Shown here: piece by piece, positions 1 to 5,329 of the stretch
Layout of the letters: the number at the start of each line of letters is the position of its first letter
How positions within the stretch are numbered: position 1 is the stretch's first letter
Source: Bacteroidales bacterium Bact_07
GTDB lineage: Bacteria; Bacteroidota; Bacteroidia; Bacteroidales; Tenuifilaceae
Direction: 5' to 3'
Length of the DNA: 7,584 nucleotides
Assembly: GCA_001603415.1 (NCBI GenBank)
Contig: LUYY01000151.1
Coordinates: forward strand, 1 to 7,584
Program-made: the position numbers and the translations under genes
Notes under the pieces: model-generated
Seen by the model: the letters and a program-made list of their open reading frames with translations, nothing else
Told to the model about the DNA's origin: nothing
Databases searched by the model: none

Positions 1-120
1 GGCCAGCACCTGCCCGCTGCTGTTGCGAAGCACGGCCTGGTAGCTGAACCCGGTGGGTTGCTGTGCTGCGGCGGTAACTGCAAATATTAAGGCCAGCAGC
101 AGAATGTTTAACTTCCTCAT
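1..120 (-). CDS. Fibre protein paralogue, N-terminal 40 codons (truncated by window edge)
   Basis: An ATG at 120-118 opens a frame that stays open to base 1, giving 40 residues that start MRKLNILLLALIFAVTAAAQ. This is a signal peptide (KL near the N-terminus, hydrophobic core, AAA-Q cleavage region) followed by QPTGFSYQAVLRNSSGQVLA. The mature part is identical over its 20 residues to the start of the 960-residue protein at 268-3150. At DNA level, bases 1-75 match 3031-3105 with four mismatches by eye. The gene is therefore a tandem paralogue in the same direction, probably another secreted repeat protein with an S74-type tail, but its repeats and C-terminus lie outside the window. The start is supported by the signal peptide and by alignment with the paralogue's start. 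It follows the terminator of the upstream gene, so it is probably transcribed separately. Confidence 0.85.
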   Translation of the reverse strand, partial: MRKLNILLLALIFAVTAAAQQPTGFSYQAVLRNSSGQVLA

Positions 121-152
121 GTCTGTATATTTTGAGATTTATTTTAAAAAGA

Positions 153-182
153 CAAGTTAAGGTAATCACCGTTTTTTGTCAA
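153..182 (-). promoter_or_regulatory. Promoter-like pair upstream of the truncated fibre gene
   Basis: On the minus strand, TTGACA (182-177) is followed after 17 bp by TAACTTG (159-153), which ends 32 nt before the ATG at 120. The same arrangement (TTGACT-N17-TAACTTG) precedes the T9SS-sorted gene at 3946. It resembles the Bacteroidota primary promoter (TTG box, then a -7 element ending in TTG), but the -7 element is not a full TAnnTTTG. Support is the placement and the repetition upstream of neighbouring genes; there is no transcript evidence. Confidence 0.4.
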
Positions 183-210
183 GTGCTTAGCCTGATTTTT
201 AACGAAAGGA

Positions 211-245
211 TTAAAAAAATCTGCCCCCGATTGGAGGCAGATTTT
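211..245 (-). terminator. Intrinsic terminator of the 960-residue fibre gene
   Basis: AAAATCTGCC (216-225) pairs perfectly with GGCAGATTTT (236-245). After one C/A mismatch two further G-C pairs close a GATT loop. Read on the minus strand, the stem is followed by a run of seven T (219-213). It starts about 22 nt after the stop codon of the fibre gene, as expected for a rho-independent terminator, and lies upstream of the next fibre gene's start. Confidence 0.85.
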
Positions 246-267
246 AGGGGTAAAGGCAGGCATTAAT

Positions 268-3150
268 CTATTTTGCCTGAAGCAAATCTTTAAGAACTTG
301 GAGTTCAGTCTTTAAAGTCTCTATTTCCTTTTGTTGGGCTTGATTTTGAAGGATAAGCTCTTGCACAGCTTTAATGGTTACTATCTGTGAATTGTAGGTA
401 TCAATTTGGAGTATTTGATCTCCTGAGTCATTCAGAAACTCGCCACTCTGTTTAACTGATTCAGGAAAAACATTTTGATACTCCTGTGCTATAAAATTGT
501 AGTAGTAAATGTTTTGTATTGAGGGATGCTTTTGTCGATAAGATTCGCTGTACTTAAACTTTACGGGTCGGAGCTTAAGTATTGTCTGGCAAGCATTGTC
601 TATATCGGTAATGTCGGTTTTAATTCTCCTGTCAGAGTTAGCTAACCAGCCCCCTGCAGTTGTTTTGGATGCCTCTCCTTCAACTTCGAGTTGATTTGCA
701 GCAGCAGCCCTCGAAACTCCTACTTTTGCATTAAACCTCAATAAGGGTGTGTCAAATTCACCGTAAATCAAGGTGTATTCCGGGGTTTCATTTGCATTTG
801 ATATATAGAGCTTATTTGATCCTGTTTCCGATGAACCTGCGTTATACCCTATAAAAACATTTGACGAACCAGCTAAATTATACCCAGCTAAAGTACCAAT
901 AATGGTATTATAATTTCCTGTACCTCCATTATATGCGGCATAGGATCCTAAGATAAGATTGCTTCCACCGGCAGTAATTTTATATCCTGCGAGGCTGCCA
1001 AGAAAAGTATTATTTACTCCTGTAGTAAGATACTCACCTGCGGTATGCCCAATTATGGTGTTCCCGTACTCGGTAGAATGGTAACCAGCATTTCGTCCAA
1101 CAAAAATATTACCCGAACTGGAAATATTTGATCGGCCAGCATCATTACCCAAAAATATATTATTTGTACCATTAATATTGGAATACCCAGCTCCCTGACC
1201 AATAAAATTATTGCTCCAACCGGTTTGGTTGTTAATACCGCTTTCGTGCCCAATAAAAACATTATGGCTGCCATCGGTGTTTGAAGTACCGCTAAGATAG
1301 CCCAAGAAAACGTTATAACTTCCTGCAGTATTGCTATAACCTGAATTATAACCTACAAAAGCATTGTATCCTCCAGTAGTATTGGTGTAACCCGATTGGA
1401 AACCTAAAAAGGTGTTGTAGCTGGCTTGGTTTGAGCGACCGGATGAGTTGCCAAGAAAAACGTTATAGTTACCAGTAGTAGAATATTCTCCACTATTTTC
1501 ACCAATCATAATGTTGCTACGCCCAGTTGTATTGCTTAACCCACTCCGATTTCCAATAAAGACATTGTAACTTCCATCCAGGTTCGAAATTCCACTGTTA
1601 CTCCCTAAAAAAACATTGTTTATGCCCGAAACATTATGGTAACCACTGGATGACCCAATAAAAACATTATCGCTTCCAGTTGTGTTGCTAGACCCACTTA
1701 CATAACCCATAAAAATATTATTATTCCCAATAGTATTTTCGTACCCAGCCCCGTCGCCAATCATTACATTTAGGCTGCCACTTGTGTTTTTCCAACCGGT
1801 AAGAGTTCCCAGAAATACGTTTCGTTGTCCGGTAGTATTAAAAATACCGCTTTGATAGCCCAAGAATAAGTTAAAATCACCTGTAGTATTACTTTGCCCG
1901 CTTTGAACACCTATAAATATATTTCTAGAACCACTGGTATTTTCGTATCCGGTTTTAAAGCCTAAGAAAATATTTCCAAATCCAGTAGTATTAGAAAACC
2001 CACTTTCGTTCCCAGCAAAGAAATTAAGAGTACCCGAACCATCGGATGCCCCAATATTATTATACCCAGCCTTAAAGCCTAAAAAGATGTTGTTATTGCC
2101 TTCTGTGTTGGAATATCCAGCCTGATAACCCATAAATGAGTTGTAAAGACCAGTTGTAATGGATTTCCCTGCTTCGTAACCAATTAAGTAATTATCCTTT
2201 GTAAGTTGTATTAACTGAGATGATGAATTTTTGCCGTTGGTGAGCCCACCTACCGCAAATCCACCCTTTGCCCCCTTACCCGGGTTTTCATTGATGTAAA
2301 TTCTGGCCGAGTCGGGGTTGACAAAAAGCAAATCCTGTGCAACAACCGTTTTGGTCTGGTTGGTGAGCCCGCCTACTGCAAAGCCACCCTTGGCGCCTTT
2401 CCAGGCCTTCTGCTTAACGTAAACCCTTGCACTGTCGGGGGTTATGCGCAGGTACTCCACCGGGGCACCCTTGGTCTGGTTGGTGAGCCCGCCCACGGCA
2501 AAGCCACCCTTGGCCCCCTTGGTGATGGCGCTGTCGGGGATGTTTATACGAACACCCTCCTGGTAAACCCCAAAGAGCACCGCGCCCTGGCTGTTCTTTA
2601 CCTCAAAGATGGGGTCATCGGGGTTGCCCGTGGGGTTGCCCTGAACCACCAGGCTGTTGGCGAAGTTCAGGTTGGGCAGCCCGGTCACCGTCTCGGGGCC
2701 GCTCCATACCGCTACCGACCCCACTTCCCCCGTACCCTTAACCACCCCGGCCAGGTTGGTGCTATCGGCGTAGCGCGCGTAGGGCACCGCCAGCATCCGC
2801 TGGGTGCCCATGGTGAGGTAGTCGGTCCCGTTGGTGCTTAGCTCCACCTTCAGGAATACACCTCCCGTGGGCCAAGGTACTTGCCCGAAACTGCCCGACA
2901 CCACGGTTCCCTTGCCTATCTCAAGGGTAACCACTCCGCGCGAGTCGGTCTGCACGGCATGGCCCTCGGCGTAGTAAACCGTTGAGCCAGCCTCATTCGT
3001 CAGGCTGAGCCTCAGGGTCACGTTCTGGTTGGCCAGCACCTGCCCGCTGCTGTTGCGGAGCACAGCCTGGTAACTGAACCCGGTGGGTTGCTGCGCTGCG
3101 GCGGTGATAGCAACTACCAAGGCCAACAGCATACCATTAATTTTTCTCAT
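268..3150 (-). CDS. Secreted 17-residue-repeat fibre protein with C-terminal S74 chaperone domain
   Basis: This 960-residue protein is probably an extracellular trimeric fibre. Residues 1-20 are a signal peptide (core LLALVVAITAAAQ). Residues 22-127 are the module GFSYQAVLRNSSGQ...VPYARYAD, common at the start of Bacteroidota tail-fibre-domain proteins. KGAKGGFAVGGLTN recurs at 211, 251 and 292, with PDSAR(V/I)Y between copies. About 27 copies of a 17-residue unit, roughly xxN(V/I)F(L/I)GxxSGxxNTTG, fill 318-776. Residues 838-930 (NSDRRIKTDI, ILKLRPVKFKYS, FIAQEYQNVFPE) match Peptidase_S74, the intramolecular chaperone of endosialidase and phage fibres, which trimerises and may cleave itself at Ser-Asp (839/840). 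Residues 925-958 look like a coiled coil. There is no lipobox and no T9SS tail, so export beyond the periplasm and anchoring are unexplained. The tail-fibre family name does not make this a phage gene, since the signal peptide and neighbours are bacterial. The ligand is unknown. Start chosen by the signal peptide and paralogue alignment. Confidence 0.85.
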   Translation of the reverse strand: MRKINGMLLALVVAITAAAQQPTGFSYQAVLRNSSGQVLANQNVTLRLSLTNEAGSTVYYAEGHAVQTDSRGVVTLEIGKGTVVSGSFGQVPWPTGGVFLKVELSTNGTDYLTMGTQRMLAVPYARYADSTNLAGVVKGTGEVGSVAVWSGPETVTGLPNLNFANSLVVQGNPTGNPDDPIFEVKNSQGAVLFGVYQEGVRINIPDSAITKGAKGGFAVGGLTNQTKGAPVEYLRITPDSARVYVKQKAWKGAKGGFAVGGLTNQTKTVVAQDLLFVNPDSARIYINENPGKGAKGGFAVGGLTNGKNSSSQLIQLTKDNYLIGYEAGKSITTGLYNSFMGYQAGYSNTEGNNNIFLGFKAGYNNIGASDGSGTLNFFAGNESGFSNTTGFGNIFLGFKTGYENTSGSRNIFIGVQSGQSNTTGDFNLFLGYQSGIFNTTGQRNVFLGTLTGWKNTSGSLNVMIGDGAGYENTIGNNNIFMGYVSGSSNTTGSDNVFIGSSSGYHNVSGINNVFLGSNSGISNLDGSYNVFIGNRSGLSNTTGRSNIMIGENSGEYSTTGNYNVFLGNSSGRSNQASYNTFLGFQSGYTNTTGGYNAFVGYNSGYSNTAGSYNVFLGYLSGTSNTDGSHNVFIGHESGINNQTGWSNNFIGQGAGYSNINGTNNIFLGNDAGRSNISSSGNIFVGRNAGYHSTEYGNTIIGHTAGEYLTTGVNNTFLGSLAGYKITAGGSNLILGSYAAYNGGTGNYNTIIGTLAGYNLAGSSNVFIGYNAGSSETGSNKLYISNANETPEYTLIYGEFDTPLLRFNAKVGVSRAAAANQLEVEGEASKTTAGGWLANSDRRIKTDITDIDNACQTILKLRPVKFKYSESYRQKHPSIQNIYYYNFIAQEYQNVFPESVKQSGEFLNDSGDQILQIDTYNSQIVTIKAVQELILQNQAQQKEIETLKTELQVLKDLLQAK
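823..2199 (-). repeat. Array of about 27 diverged 51-bp coding repeats
   Basis: This in-frame tandem array encodes residues 318-776 of the fibre protein. Most units are exactly 17 codons: Asn at position 3, a hydrophobic pair and Gly at 5-7, Gly at 11, and an N(T/S)TG-like end. Exceptions are a five-residue insertion in the third unit (NNIGASDGSG, residues 364-373) and a few units one residue short. Protein periodicity is strict, while the DNA copies are well diverged. This suggests a stacked beta-roll or beta-prism in which each unit is one coil, as in YadA-type head repeats; the fold is inferred. Confidence 0.85.
2236..2520 (-). repeat. Three KGAKGGFAVGGLTN coding repeats
   Basis: The near-identical DNA segments lie at 2471-2520, 2351-2400 and 2236-2277, about 120 and 123 bp apart. 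The first two differ at four of 50 positions by eye; the third is more diverged and richer in A+T. Each encodes KGAKGGFAVGGLTN, and the intervening residues carry PDSARVYV or PDSARIYI. Similar KG(A/S)KGGFAVGG repeats occur in many Bacteroidota fibre-like proteins, with no assigned function that I know of. They form the junction between the GC-rich N-terminal part and the AT-rich 17-residue array. Confidence 0.8.
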
Positions 3151-3176
3151 GAATAATTTTTATTTGTTGAAAAACA

Positions 3177-3206
3177 CAAAAAAGACAGGCCGTTTGCTGA
3201 TTTCAA
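3177..3206 (-). promoter_or_regulatory. Weak promoter-like pair upstream of the 960-residue fibre gene
   Basis: On the minus strand, TTGAAA (3206-3201) is followed after 17 bp by TTTTTTG (3183-3177), ending 26 nt before the ATG at 3150. Spacing and placement match the better pairs before the two flanking leftward genes, but the downstream box lacks the TA of the consensus. Another TAnnTTTG match lies at 3338-3331 (TATGTTTG), without a convincing TTTG partner. The gap 3151-3445 otherwise shows no gene. Confidence 0.25.
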
Positions 3207-3427
3207 AACTTATATCAAACTATTCTAAAGAAAATTACCTGAATGCTTTACAGTTAAATGAAATCAACAGTTCTGCTTAAAAATACGAGTACATTCAATT
3301 GATTACCAATACAATATCACCTCCCCAATTCAAACATAAATTTCAGGTTATGATGGTCGTCCCATAAAAAGTAAAATATATATTGCCATAACTTTATGAC
3401 AACAAAAAATAGAATATTCCTTAAGGC

Positions 3428-3451
3428 AAAAAAGAGGTAGAAAAGCTACTC
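3428..3451 (-). terminator. Possible weak terminator of the T9SS-sorted gene
   Basis: On the minus strand, GTAG and CTAC (3449-3446 and 3440-3437) form a short stem around a five-base loop, overlapping the TAG stop codon. It is extended by two pairs across a bulged C and followed by six T (3433-3428). The stem is small, so termination may be partial. A second hairpin further on (3383-3390 with 3395-3402, one mismatch, loop ACTT) precedes a U-rich stretch and could serve instead. Confidence 0.35.
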
Positions 3452-3946
3452 CTTCACAAGCTTCACAATCCGGTTAAGGTTATCTCTCTCTAGAGTAACT
3501 TTAAGCAGATAAATACCTGAGCGAATCTCCGATAGGTTCAATTCAACCGGTACCGACTGCTCAACTGCCATTTCCTTTGATATTACTTTCCGTCCGGTTA
3601 TATCGTAAAGTTCAAAGGTGGCTTTCCCCGCAATATTAGGAATATCAACCTTAACCTTAACAAAATCCTTTGCCGGGTTAGGATAGATAGAAATATCGTT
3701 TACGGGATTAGAAGGTTTCTCAACAGAGGTTGTAAACAAGTTTCCCTGCTGGAATCCTTGTGTTAAAATATAGTTTGTGGAAGATAAAGTTGTATATGCA
3801 ACCTCACCAAGTGTCCAGCTAATTGATAAGCCTGCAGTTGAGTTTTCAAAGTATCCACCACCGGCGGCAATTACCTGCATCGGTATGTCCTGCGACCATG
3901 CCGTTAGCGTGAATAGCGATAAAATTGCAGCGTAGATCTTCTTCAT
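3446..3946 (-). CDS. Small T9SS type A sorted secreted protein
   Basis: This 166-residue protein starts with a signal peptide (MKKIYAAILSLFTLTAWSQ, cleavage near 18-19). Residues 20-70 (QVIAAGGGYFENSTAGLSIS, WTLGE, LTQGFQQ) are a short segment often seen in small T9SS cargo proteins of Bacteroidota and have no known enzymatic role. Residues 87-166 are a type A C-terminal sorting domain: YPNPAKD (88-94), YDITGRKV (114-121), SGIYLLKV (143-150) and the end KLVKE. By family knowledge this tail directs passage through the type IX secretion pore and is then removed, leaving the protein on the cell surface or released. Almost nothing remains besides signal and tail, so the mature product would be only about 65-70 residues. 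It lies upstream of the fibre genes in the same direction, with 295 bp between them. Sorting is confident; the mature part's role is unknown. Confidence 0.88.
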   Translation of the reverse strand: MKKIYAAILSLFTLTAWSQDIPMQVIAAGGGYFENSTAGLSISWTLGEVAYTTLSSTNYILTQGFQQGNLFTTSVEKPSNPVNDISIYPNPAKDFVKVKVDIPNIAGKATFELYDITGRKVISKEMAVEQSVPVELNLSEIRSGIYLLKVTLERDNLNRIVKLVKE

Positions 3947-3975
3947 CAGATGACATTTTTAATAGTTCATTTAAG

Positions 3976-4005
3976 CAAGTTAAAACATATTAATCCAAAA
4001 GTCAA
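3976..4005 (-). promoter_or_regulatory. Promoter-like pair upstream of the T9SS-sorted gene
   Basis: On the minus strand, TTGACT (4005-4000) is followed after 17 bp by TAACTTG (3982-3976), which ends 29 nt before the ATG at 3946. It is nearly identical in boxes and spacing to the pair at 153-182. The downstream box ends in TTG like a Bacteroidota -7 element but is not a full TAnnTTTG match. It lies in the 124-bp spacer shared with divergent cysH. Confidence 0.4.
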
Positions 4006-4070
4006 TTTTTTTACATTAATTTGAACTTATTTATTATCAACGTACCAATTTAATTGTTAAAGGTAAAACA

Positions 4071-4778
4071 ATGAAAGAGAGAGCAGAAGCATTAAATAGG
4101 CAATTCGAGGGGAATGATGCGTACAGCGTACTTGAGTGGTTTCTTAAAGAATTTAAGGGAAGAATAGCCCTTAGCTCAAGCATGGGCGCCGAGGATCAGG
4201 TGCTAACCGATATGGTTATGAAAATTGACCCTGAGATTAGAATTTTTACACTTGATACAGGGAGGTTATTTTACGAAACCTACGAGCTGATTGAACGCAC
4301 ATCGCTGAGGTACAAAAAGAATATTGAAGTTTTTTTCCCATCGCCTCACGACGTTGAAACAATGGTAAACGAAAAGGGGATTAACCTTTTTTACCAAAGC
4401 ATCGAAAATCGTAAGGAGTGTTGCAGAGTTCGTAAGATAGAACCTCTAAAAAGGGCATTCCGGGGTTTAGAGGTATGGATTTGCGGCCTTCGCCGCAACC
4501 AATCGGCTACCCGCACCAGTAATCAAATGGTAGAGTGGGACGAGGCCAACGGTTTAATTAAGCTAAACCCCCTTATCGACTGGGACGAACAGAAGGTATG
4601 GGATTACATTAAAACTAACGGTGTACCCTACAATCCGCTACACGATAAAGGTTTCCCAAGTATTGGTTGCCAACCATGCACAAGGGCCATTGAGCCGGGC
4701 GAGGATGTTAGAGCTGGCCGATGGTGGTGGGAAAATCCCGAAACCAAGGAATGCGGATTACACAATCGCAAAAAATAA
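4071..4778 (+). CDS. cysH: Adenylylsulfate (APS) reductase, [4Fe-4S] assimilatory type
   Basis: This 235-residue protein has the CysH-family layout. A PP-loop-like nucleotide site, SSSMGAED, lies at 35-42; LDTGRLFYET at 61-70; the substrate loop GLRRNQSATR at 139-148; and the catalytic tail KECGLH at 226-231 with Cys228. Cys117/Cys118 (KECC) and Cys200-x-x-Cys203 (GCQPC) form the four-cysteine set that binds a [4Fe-4S] cluster. By family knowledge this marks enzymes preferring APS over PAPS: thioredoxin-dependent reduction of APS to sulfite and AMP in cytoplasmic sulfate assimilation. Length is normal. An AAAGG lies seven bases before the ATG. cysD, cysN and other sulfate genes are not adjacent, so the gene looks monocistronic. 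A TTAATTTG at 4016-4023 could be a -7 element, but I see no TTTG partner. It ends at a terminator shared with the convergent tRNA-Cys. PAPS as substrate is the less likely alternative. Confidence 0.93.
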   Translation: MKERAEALNRQFEGNDAYSVLEWFLKEFKGRIALSSSMGAEDQVLTDMVMKIDPEIRIFTLDTGRLFYETYELIERTSLRYKKNIEVFFPSPHDVETMVNEKGINLFYQSIENRKECCRVRKIEPLKRAFRGLEVWICGLRRNQSATRTSNQMVEWDEANGLIKLNPLIDWDEQKVWDYIKTNGVPYNPLHDKGFPSIGCQPCTRAIEPGEDVRAGRWWWENPETKECGLHNRKK

Positions 4779-4806
4779 GAAAAGCCCCTTAAAGGGGCTA
4801 TTCTTT
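4779..4806. terminator. Bidirectional terminator between cysH and tRNA-Cys
   Basis: AGCCCCT (4783-4789) pairs with AGGGGCT (4793-4799) around a three-base loop. Rightward it is followed by TATTCTTT, ending the cysH transcript just after its stop at 4778. Leftward it is followed by TTTTCTTATTTTT, the better U-tract, and ends the tRNA-Cys transcript nine bases past the mature 3' end. The leftward U-tract overlaps the last codons of cysH. Confidence 0.85.
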
Positions 4807-4807
4807 G

Positions 4808-4878
4808 AGGTACCGAGCGGATTCGAACCGCTGTACGTGGTTTTGCAGACCAGTGCCTAACCTCTCGGCCACGGTACC
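4808..4878 (-). tRNA. tRNA-Cys (anticodon GCA)
   Basis: The minus strand folds as a 71-nt tRNA. The acceptor stem is GGTACCG with CGGTACC, followed by discriminator U73, the base expected for cysteine tRNA. The D-arm has a three-pair GCC/GGC stem. The anticodon loop is CTGCAAA with anticodon GCA. The variable loop is four bases (GTAC), and the T-arm is AGCGG-TTCGAAT-CCGCT. CCA is not encoded (the genome continues CAA) and would be added by nucleotidyltransferase, as is usual in this phylum. The first anticodon-stem pair (27-43) is a C-C mismatch. It has its own promoter and terminator, though folB transcripts reading through could also contribute. Confidence 0.96.
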
Positions 4879-4889
4879 ATTTGCGACTG

Positions 4890-4919
4890 CAAAGATACAA
4901 AAAAAATCAATCCTGCAAA
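4890..4919 (-). promoter_or_regulatory. Bacteroidota primary promoter of tRNA-Cys
   Basis: On the minus strand, TTTG (4919-4916) is separated by 18 bp from TATCTTTG (4897-4890), a full match to the TAnnTTTG -7 element. It ends 11 nt before the tRNA 5' end at 4878, so transcription would start only a few bases upstream of the mature tRNA. Both boxes are followed by CAG, making a TTTGCAG direct repeat. Confidence 0.75.
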
Positions 4920-4933
4920 TTTTTATAGTCTAT

Positions 4934-5290
4934 TCAAAACTTGCGCTCAAGCGATACACTAACCTTTTCAATCTTTCCGCCTAAAGGTGGGTTTAACTTC
5001 GATACTTTTACCCACACCCTTTTTACATCGCTGAAATTTTCATGCACCGCCGAAACTATGCGTTCTGCAACGTGTTCCAGCAATTTCGATTTCTGCTGCA
5101 TCTCCTTTTTAATCAGATTGTAAACAATCTGATAGTTTATGGTATCGTTAAGATTATCGGATTCTTGAGCGGCTTGGGTATCGGCTTCAATTAAAATGCT
5201 TACCTGAAACTGATTCCCTACCACCTGTTCCTCCTTAAAACAGCCATGGTAAGCATAGAACTCCATGTTTTCAATCTCGATAATTGCCAT
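4934..5290 (-). CDS. folB: Dihydroneopterin aldolase
   Basis: This 118-residue cytoplasmic enzyme of folate synthesis cleaves 7,8-dihydroneopterin to 6-hydroxymethyl-dihydropterin and glycolaldehyde. FolB signatures are present: FYAYHGCFKEEQVVGNQF (11-28) with the conserved Glu at 21, INYQIVY with Tyr53, LLEHVAERI with pterin-anchoring Glu72, and VKVSKLNPPLGG with Lys98. These fit the Glu22, Tyr54, Glu74 and Lys100 positions of the Staphylococcus aureus enzyme, allowing one- and two-residue shifts. Length is typical; the family usually forms an octamer. The start is 39 bp behind the stop of the HU/SPOR gene. No promoter is visible in that gap, so the two are probably co-transcribed. AAGG lies two bases before the ATG. 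No other folate genes are in the window. Confidence 0.95.
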   Translation of the reverse strand: MAIIEIENMEFYAYHGCFKEEQVVGNQFQVSILIEADTQAAQESDNLNDTINYQIVYNLIKKEMQQKSKLLEHVAERIVSAVHENFSDVKRVWVKVSKLNPPLGGKIEKVSVSLERKF

Positions 5291-5329
5291 TACCTTAATA
5301 TATTTAGGGGAATAATCCTAAAAAGGGAA

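Noticed and set aside
823..2199. A long regular array that might be a CRISPR or non-coding satellite.
   Set aside because: The 51-bp units are in frame within a long open coding region with a signal peptide and a recognisable C-terminal domain; there are no identical repeats with unique spacers.
268..3150. Reading the tail-fibre and S74 similarity as a prophage remnant.
   Set aside because: The protein has a signal peptide and a Bacteroidota N-terminal secreted module, and no structural, packaging or integrase gene is nearby.
3331..3338. TATGTTTG (minus strand) as the fibre gene promoter.
   Set aside because: It is a full -7 match but has no TTTG partner at proper spacing and would give a leader of about 180 nt, unlike the other units here.
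4016..4023. TTAATTTG as the cysH promoter -7 element.
   Set aside because: One mismatch to TAnnTTTG and no TTTG or TTG box at 17-23 bp upstream, so it is not listed as a feature.
4621..4900. Frames of 79 codons (plus) and 90 codons (minus) over the cysH 3' end and the tRNA.
   Set aside because: Both run through the terminator and the tRNA gene, so they are shadows.
5303..5322. Inverted repeat TTTAGG/CCTAAA between the HU/SPOR gene and folB as a terminator.
   Set aside because: It has only six mostly A-T pairs with an eight-base loop and no U-tract; the genes look co-transcribed.
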